This document shows, piece after piece, positions 59,601-64,000 of a DNA stretch of 64,000 nt (the first letter of the stretch is position 1; the number at the start of each line of letters is the position of its first letter). The notes under the pieces were generated by a model, which did not search any database, had not been told where the DNA came from, and saw only the letters and a program-made list of their open reading frames with translations. Source of the DNA: Aliihoeflea sp023389195. GTDB lineage: Bacteria > Pseudomonadota > Alphaproteobacteria > Rhizobiales > Rhizobiaceae. The stretch spans positions 62,001-126,000 of the forward strand of contig JAEWET010000011.1 in assembly GCA_023389195.1 (NCBI GenBank), in the 5' to 3' direction. The position numbers and the translations under genes are program-made.

Positions 59601-60716
59601 GCGCTTCGCCGCCGTCGTCAGTTGGCTTGGATCGCCGTTCGCCAGCACCGCATAGGGATCAAGCTCGATCAGGCGCAACTGTAGCGGCTGGTGTCCCAGC
59701 GCGGCCATCCAGCCGACCATGCCACGCAATTCGTCGCGGGTTACGCCATTCGGTGCGACAACGGCAAGGACCCGTTCCAAGGAGAGACGGTCCCTCGGAT
59801 CTTCGATCCGACCCGCAAGATATGACGCCGCACAATATTCGGCGACGATCCGGTGGACAGCTTCGTGCTCGTCCGGATCGTCCGAGGGCTTCAGCAACCG
59901 CGTGTCGATCAGGAAGGGCGCGTTCGATGCGTCGCGCAACAGGCCGTTGATGTAGGGAAAATCGCGGTCGCTTAGACTCTCAACCGTGGCGATGCCCGCC
60001 GCGCCGGACAAGAGGAGCTTGGCGAACATCTCGCCTGCAACTACGATGATGGCGTCAAGCGGCGGCTTCAATTTCGGCTTTGGCCGTTCGGTATTCGCCT
60101 CGTGCGCGAGACGACGTATTGCATCCGAGAAAATCTTCGCCTTCGACGTGAAGACGCGCTCGCTCTCGATGTAGGCCTCGCCGAACAGGATCAGAAACTG
60201 TGGATTGCCAAGCAACGGACCAATCCCAAACTGATGAACCTCCGCAGCGAAGGAATCGAAATCCTCGCCGGGAAATTTGCTCTCGAAAAGCTGGCGCTGC
60301 TCGTCCTCGTTGAAGGGCTGCAGATGCACGACCACGGGCTTCGTCCCGTAGCACTGCTCGACATACGCCGTGCGGCTGCGGTCCCATTCCGCCGACCGGC
60401 TCGCGAACACGACCGTCGCCGCCGGTGTCTCGCTCGCCATCGCGACGATCTTGTCGGTCGCGACGGTGTCGATCCGCGCGACCTCGTCCATCGCGTCGAT
60501 AACGAGCGGGCCGGTTCCAGCGAGTCCCGGCTTGTTCTGGAAGATGCTGGCACGCGTCCGGTTTGCCTGGAGCAGCCCAGCAAGCGCCTTAAGCAGCTCG
60601 GTCTTGCCTGCACCCGGTTCCGCCAGGATGACGAATACCGTTCCCACCTGAAGCAGCTCTTCTTCAGTGTAGGTCTTTTCGTCTACGACGAGGGCGCGGG
60701 AAATATAAACTGCCAT
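56664..60716 (-). CDS. large NACHT-like (STAND) NTPase with C-terminal PD-(D/E)XK domain
   Basis: A 1350-aa cytosolic protein. Walker A is AEPGAGKT (32-39), Walker B LVIDAMDE (71-78) and the sensor-like ASRSAEW is at 105-111; the acidic DE after Walker B is typical of NACHT/STAND switches. A winged-helix-like region (~230-330) and a long helical middle follow, the latter with a CxCx7CxC cluster plus His (C559, C561, H565, C569, C571). The C-terminus has D1230...E1247-V-K1249, then Q, a PD-(D/E)XK nuclease core, and a Lys-rich tail. The start at 60716 (MAVYISRALVVDEK) has GGCGGAG before it; 60800 is possible. Such architecture suggests phage sensing, but no named family was assigned. Confidence 0.8.
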   Translation of the reverse strand: MAVYISRALVVDEKTYTEEELLQVGTVFVILAEPGAGKTELLKALAGLLQANRTRASIFQNKPGLAGTGPLVIDAMDEVARIDTVATDKIVAMASETPAATVVFASRSAEWDRSRTAYVEQCYGTKPVVVHLQPFNEDEQRQLFESKFPGEDFDSFAAEVHQFGIGPLLGNPQFLILFGEAYIESERVFTSKAKIFSDAIRRLAHEANTERPKPKLKPPLDAIIVVAGEMFAKLLLSGAAGIATVESLSDRDFPYINGLLRDASNAPFLIDTRLLKPSDDPDEHEAVHRIVAEYCAASYLAGRIEDPRDRLSLERVLAVVAPNGVTRDELRGMVGWMAALGHQPLQLRLIELDPYAVLANGDPSQLTTAAKRALLLALDKLADLEPLFRRSDTWRRFNVGQFFTSDILDSVRAILRKPGQFRRLVLELLIDTDASASLLPELSVLVRNGATDSDTRKWVGEVLLAAGTFNPAVEFDPLVAEGSATSLEIVARWVTKRGVVSVGAAKVADLLDKLSVLYGTPNRRYRDGTSRYFIDRLVRSFTLAEVTSFLDALTTGFVCTCTPKHAYACTCRYGKSKILGRLLDRYFELAEAGPHDPARIWQWIRSLHFQGNASTERSASVKHLVANDELRRDLQRRAVEGLRGEQAQNSVIELYSSHAHSGLHMHVGDPDALSQYALDHNMVDVWGSLLSGHNFWAKEKGPNVLRATQRAQSQFSPDFMRLWARRERARRGYWRDERRVTHIRGRRKREEKEAAVKANNRAHLRANLAEIEAGRHGWWLTKFARAYLYHPDELEGMVDNPETPLRALRNCMPFVEPHIPTVEQLGQRKSTNIAEILLAALIVLYRDGVDLTILDPRILAAAKTEATSSYPVFKDSEADGEAFEAALEAALFKDPGSVETFLRAYIEPQLAEPENAPQHVYWLNNKPAFHNLRETLPMEWLERFPQMPHESMRQLFGMASKYGRREDLIALIDRRCGDLLVDSGKETEEDKRARGRRNFWQLNAVLYRTPGHDAAWQELKTDPQAIFGFESRLGRMYEREDDDHPPITAETIYKVMDAFVPVWPKVHLPSSWGTGDPEDQSAYRFLRDCIWRIAEDAPERRIEVLDRMLPDARFADYHEAMLTMRAEAQRKLALQDFRAPRPLEINKMLEENDVASVEDLRALMVEQLEELQRWLNGSETDPLDSFYYGEKRVDENTARNRIVDQLQGQMKALGLSTVIERHMAGGNRCDITASAILEGRNRLLVTEVKGQWNDELYSAAAAQLDQRYAIHPDAARQGVYLALWFGNGEKVNGLVDASVTSAGELKARILDKMTDELKARVDVVVLDLSRPPNLPKPTKKTSAKKAATKT

Positions 60717-61732
60717 GACTCCGCCGACGGTCAATTGCGCAGAGATCATACAGTCCACTCGACCGCCAGCCAATCTTAGGACTTGCGCTGGAACCTGCAA
60801 AAATCATCAGAAAGAACAAGCGACCGACGCGCCAGCTACCTAGCCACGCGACCGCTGTGAAATTTGTCACACTAGCGTGCTGGATCGCGGCATCGGTGAC
60901 GAGCAATGGTCGATAGCAGGTAATGTACTCTGCGAGCAGGTGGTTAAAGCTGTACGGTGAGGGGGGTGAACTCTCGAGCCTGACGGCAGCTTTCAGGACA
61001 GTCAAAACGTACGCGGAACGGCGACAATGGGGGCGCGAAGCGGCCACTCCAGGCGGTTCTGCCGGAATGGCCGCTTTCGAGTGAAGGCAACGTTTGCCTG
61101 AATGGCCGGAATGGGGGCGCAAAGCGGAAATCGATTTCCGCTTACTGCTTATCGTCGCTCGGGTTTGCGTTGGCGGCAGCTTTGCGCATCCATTCCTGCC
61201 GTCCAGCGACTCTTCGTAAACTCCTAAAAGCGGACGTCATCGAGCCCGCCTCTGCCGGAGATAGAATTTGCAATGATGATCGAGGCTTAGTCACTGTCGG
61301 AGTGCGACCTTCGGGGTACCGCAGGGCCGTTAGACGAAGTGCGGGCTGTCGTAACTTACAGCGGCGACCGCCACGCCTCGGCGCTGCGCCAGCAGGGCAA
61401 GGTGGCCGAGGCACCGGCTATGCTTGACGGCTTCGCGGTGGGCACGATAGCTACATAGCAGCTGCTTTTGGGTACTGCACGCTCATTGCCAACGCGATTT
61501 GGTCCAGCCGTCCGAAGCAAGTGCCGCGACGGCTCTGCGTGTCACCAGGGGATTCAGTCCTGCGGACCTATCCCGCAAGAGGGTTCGGGTTGTGGGAAGT
61601 GGACTGAGGGATCACGCGGCAGAAAAGAATTGTGGCCGTTTTGTCGACATTGCCTACTCGTCAGGCCGACGCGATCGTGAATTGACATCCGCTTCGATTT
61701 CGGCCCCCGTGCGACACAGTTCCTGCGGCTCG
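60717..61732. other. gene-poor stretch with repeats, no gene seen
   Basis: About 1 kb between divergent genes (NTPase leftward, outer-membrane protein rightward). Open frames are short and shadow-like. The notable content is the repeat and palindrome set at 61026-61143, listed separately. Promoters for both flanking genes should be here. Confidence 0.5.
61026..61143. repeat. 18-bp direct repeat and 22-bp perfect palindrome
   Basis: AATGGGGGCGC(G/A)AAGCGG occurs at 61026-61043 and again at 61110-61127, 17 of 18 identical. The second copy runs into AAGCGGAAATCGATTTCCGC + TT, a perfect 22-base palindrome (61122-61143). GGAATGGCCG is also repeated between them. The layout recalls the dispersed GAATG(T/G)CCGCTTT intergenic repeats of sphingomonads, though that likeness is from memory. 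It may be a mobile intergenic repeat or a binding site for a dimeric protein. Confidence 0.65.
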
Positions 61733-61750
61733 ATGATTGCTGCGAATTCG

Positions 61751-62599
61751 ATGAAAGGATCCGACGCGTTGACAAGTTTGAAGGCTCTTTTCCTCGTCGG
61801 TGCGGCGACCCTTTCGTCCGGCACGGCCTTCGCCGCCGACGATGTTATGGACGTCGACCAGGTCGCGGAAGGCCGCTGGGGCCTAACCATCGGCGGTTTC
61901 GCCGGTTTCGCGCCGGCCTATGAGGGGTCGGACCAATACGTCTTTGTCGGCTACCCGCTTGTCATCCCGAAATATTACGGCGACGGCTACGACCCGCTGG
62001 CCGCGCCGCGCGTGACCTTCAAGGGCATCGACGACGTGCGCATCACCGCGCTGCGGCTCGGCGTCGTCGATGTCGGTCCGGTCGTCGGCTACAGCTTCGG
62101 CCGCGACGAGGACAAGGCCGACCTCCTGACCGGCCTCGGCGACATCGACGGGGGGGTCAATGTCGGCGGTTTCGTCGCGGTGCGGATGGCGCCCTTCTAC
62201 GTCGATGCGGCCTTTATCACCCAGGTCACCGGCGACACTGACACCGGACACACGATCCGGCTCGGCGCGGGGTGGGAAGACAAGATTACAGAAAGGTTGA
62301 CCGGCCGCGCCTACCTGTCCACGGCCTATGCGTCGGACGATTACATGGACGCCTATTTCTCGGTCACTCCGGGGCAGTCCGCTACGTCCGGCTTGGCGGT
62401 CTACGATGCCGATGCGGGCTTCAAGAACATCGCCTTCGACGTCGGCGCCGACTATGCGCTGACCGAGCGATGGACCCTGACGTCGAAGCTCGGCTACTCG
62501 CACCTCCTCGGCAGCGCCGCTGACAGCCCCGTCACCGCCTCGCGGCACCAGGTCTCCGGCGGCCTCGGGCTCACCTACACCTTTGGCCGCACCCGCTGA
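61751..62599 (+). CDS. MipA/OmpV family outer-membrane protein
   Basis: A 282-aa exported beta-barrel. The signal peptide SLKALFLVGAATLSSGTAFA is followed by the MipA/OmpV core: GGFAGFAPAYEGSDQYVF, YPLVIPKYYGDG, VTFKGIDDVRITAL, VGPVVGYSFGRDEDKADLL, and the closing strand VSGGLGLTYTFGR with a C-terminal aromatic-rich end. Family roles range from MltA interaction to porin-like uptake and metal or antibiotic responses. Start at 61751 or 61733; neither has a good ribosome site. Confidence 0.88.
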   Translation: MKGSDALTSLKALFLVGAATLSSGTAFAADDVMDVDQVAEGRWGLTIGGFAGFAPAYEGSDQYVFVGYPLVIPKYYGDGYDPLAAPRVTFKGIDDVRITALRLGVVDVGPVVGYSFGRDEDKADLLTGLGDIDGGVNVGGFVAVRMAPFYVDAAFITQVTGDTDTGHTIRLGAGWEDKITERLTGRAYLSTAYASDDYMDAYFSVTPGQSATSGLAVYDADAGFKNIAFDVGADYALTERWTLTSKLGYSHLLGSAADSPVTASRHQVSGGLGLTYTFGRTR

Positions 62600-62714
62600 G
62601 GCCCGTCTCCCGAACACGAACCTTCGCCCCACGGCAACCAGCCTTGGTTGCTCCCCAGAACCGACAGTCTGGTTTCGGCCCCAACATTTCGTCGGAGACG
62701 CTGCTCAGGGTCGC

Positions 62715-62984
62715 TTACGTCTCAGGCCAAAGTTCGCGCAGCGGTTTCTTCATCGACTTGCGAACCTGGTCGATCTCCCCGATGTCGATATGGCGGCTCA
62801 GAAGACCATAGACGGCCGTGATTGCGCTATCAGGATCGCTGGGCATGTCATCCCGCATCTCAAAGGCGACGCGGTCGATGAAATTCTGCCTCGTGCGATC
62901 TCGTGCCGGTGTGTCGGCCGGGCGCCATCCTTCGAAGAAAATGCCTCGGACCAGAATTGGCATCTGCGCGGACATATCGGCCAT
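62715..62984 (-). CDS. DUF2267 family protein
   Basis: An 89-aa soluble protein with the DUF2267 repeat pattern: FIDRVAFEMRDDMPSDPDSA, ITAVYGLLSRHIDIGEIDQV, then RKSMKKPLRELWP (LP..LR.LWP ending). These proteins often sit beside stress or ion genes, function unknown. The start at 62984 has GAGAG 6 bases upstream; starts at 62963 and 63020 are possible. Convergent with the MipA gene. Confidence 0.75.
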   Translation of the reverse strand: MADMSAQMPILVRGIFFEGWRPADTPARDRTRQNFIDRVAFEMRDDMPSDPDSAITAVYGLLSRHIDIGEIDQVRKSMKKPLRELWPET

Positions 62985-63163
62985 TTGCGGCTCTCGTTTG
63001 GCGTCCGCACCTTCAACCAATCTTACTCGCGCACCGTTGCCAATAGCTTTCTGACGCGTAACGCGATCGCTGACGTGATACGTTAACCCACGGTGCGATG
63101 AAGCGTCAACGTAGCCGAGGACGGAGCTGCCAAGATGCTCCGGGGTCTCCGAAAGTCTCTAGG

Positions 63164-64000
63164 ATGTCAAACCAGCAGATCGAACTGAGCGCGACCTCTC
63201 AAAATCTAAACGATGAACCGAAGAGCCAGGGAGCTTCGACTGCGCTGGTTCCTTCGGGCTCGACTGCGTTGGTGGCTCCGCCCCAAAAATCCGCGAAACG
63301 GTCCAGACCTTCGCCGTGGCGCCGGTGGGGCTTGTGGATCGGGCTGGCGGCTGCGGGTGGCGCTAGCGGTTGGCTCTTTTTGGCCCAGCCCTGGCAGGCT
63401 GGTGTAAATGCGGTTCCGGTCGAGATCGTCGCGCCCGGTCCCGTCACACGAGTCCTCGCCGTGAACGGACGTATCGCCGCGCTCCGTTCTGTCGAAGTAA
63501 AGTCGACCGTGGCAGGGACGCTGATAGCGTCCCTTGCCGAAGAAGGTGACACGGTTTCAGAAGGTGCCGTGCTTGCACACCTGGACGACACCTCCCAGCT
63601 GGCGGCGGTACGGCAGGCAACCGCAGCTCTTGATCAGCAGGTTCTAGCCCGGAACCAGGCACGTGCAGCAGTGGAGAGGGCTGAAGCACTGGGTGGCACC
63701 GTCTCCAGGGTTACCCTGGACGACGCGCGAAACGCCTTGGAGCGCGCCGAGCAGGAGGTCGGCCGGCTGCGTGCACTCGTTGATCAGGCGCAGTTCCAGC
63801 TGACAAAGTTCAGTATCGTCGCACCGATCGCCGGCACGATCCTCACGCGGGGCGTCGAGCCTGGACAGGTCGTCGACCTCACCACAACGCTCTTCACGCT
63901 CGGTGACCTGAGTGAGCTGGTGGTGCAGACGGATGTCGACGAATCTTATGCCATGCAGATCAAGACCGACATGCCAGCAGTGCTGCAACTGACCGGCGGC
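63164..64000 (+). CDS. periplasmic adaptor (membrane fusion protein) of an efflux pump, 5' part
   Basis: The frame is open from the ATG to the last base of the window (279 codons so far) and continues outside. A ~45-residue disordered cytosolic head leads to a membrane anchor (GLWIGLAAAGGASGWLFLA, ~63-81). The lipoyl half-motifs are NGRIAALRSVEVKSTVAGTL and GTILTRGVEPGQVV, either side of an alpha-helical hairpin (~145-205). This is the HlyD/MacA/RND adaptor layout. An inner-membrane ABC or RND transporter would be expected next. An AGG lies right before the ATG. Confidence 0.9.
   Translation, partial: MSNQQIELSATSQNLNDEPKSQGASTALVPSGSTALVAPPQKSAKRSRPSPWRRWGLWIGLAAAGGASGWLFLAQPWQAGVNAVPVEIVAPGPVTRVLAVNGRIAALRSVEVKSTVAGTLIASLAEEGDTVSEGAVLAHLDDTSQLAAVRQATAALDQQVLARNQARAAVERAEALGGTVSRVTLDDARNALERAEQEVGRLRALVDQAQFQLTKFSIVAPIAGTILTRGVEPGQVVDLTTTLFTLGDLSELVVQTDVDESYAMQIKTDMPAVLQLTGG

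Noticed and set aside
56664..60716. Assigning the NACHT-like NTPase to a named Avs type
   Set aside because: Domain order (NTPase first, nuclease last) does not match the Avs pattern I know, and no profile search could be run.
25535..64000. Conjugative element or prophage
   Set aside because: No relaxase, type IV secretion, capsid, terminase or portal genes are visible; only an integration module is seen.
1..64000. CRISPR array
   Set aside because: No regularly spaced repeats and no cas genes were seen.

Overview
The window looks like chromosome of a GC-rich alphaproteobacterium of the Hyphomicrobiales (Rhizobiales; Phyllobacteriaceae/Rhizobiaceae-like). The signs are an alpha-type ALA synthase (hemA), the cell-cycle regulator GcrA, a SAM-II riboswitch in front of metZ, a double-length dCTP deaminase, a DUF1127 protein, and spermidine synthesis by the carboxyspermidine route. 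The exact genus cannot be read from this window.

Region 1 (1 to about 25.37 kb) is ordinary, gene-dense core chromosome. It holds hemA (3' part), a class I aminotransferase, mscL, a transporter-fused hybrid histidine kinase abutting a NarL-type response regulator, DUF952-pyrD, a MATE exporter, a histone-deacetylase-like hydrolase, tRNA-Gly(CCC), a bacterial voltage-gated sodium channel, dcd, SAM-II riboswitch-metZ, a LuxR solo, phoU, gcrA, argD-argF-hslO plus an MliC-like protein, apaG, a CDP-alcohol phosphatidyltransferase, and the 5' part of a family 2 glycosyltransferase.

At about 25.37 kb the glycosyltransferase reading frame breaks off just after its RTRWFKGWM motif and the DNA becomes AT-rich. 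The next 3.4 kb (25.4-28.8 kb) has a lower-GC, foreign character. It carries an unknown gene, an excisionase-like HTH protein, an AlpA-like HTH protein and a 540-aa tyrosine recombinase. This looks like the left end of an integrated element; its right end is not in the window.

Region 3 (29-45.8 kb) is high-GC accessory metabolism. It has DUF488, 5-formyl-THF cyclo-ligase, two adjacent Rnk/GreA-like proteins, a TSUP permease, DUF1127, a degenerate Nudix protein, and a four-gene operon ptsN - unknown - carboxyspermidine decarboxylase - carboxyspermidine dehydrogenase. A minus-strand operon dadA-alr-gdh-hemD-like follows. Divergent from it is a tandem glycine riboswitch reading toward a two-gene operon, L,D-transpeptidase plus a UPF0126/TRIC family protein (proposed glycine transporter). 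D-alanine, glycine and peptidoglycan functions thus meet around one glycine sensor.

Region 4 (46-52.7 kb) has a LysR / dinucleotide-binding reductase / two-domain VOC / glutathionyl-hydroquinone-reductase cluster, small membrane and lipoproteins, and a P1B-4 type metal ATPase. Region 5 (52.7-61.7 kb) is gene-poor apart from a possible defence module: a 1350-aa NACHT-like (STAND) NTPase ending in a PD-(D/E)XK nuclease-like domain, followed by a second protein with a nuclease-like motif. The window ends with a MipA/OmpV outer-membrane protein, a DUF2267 protein and the 5' part of a periplasmic efflux adaptor.
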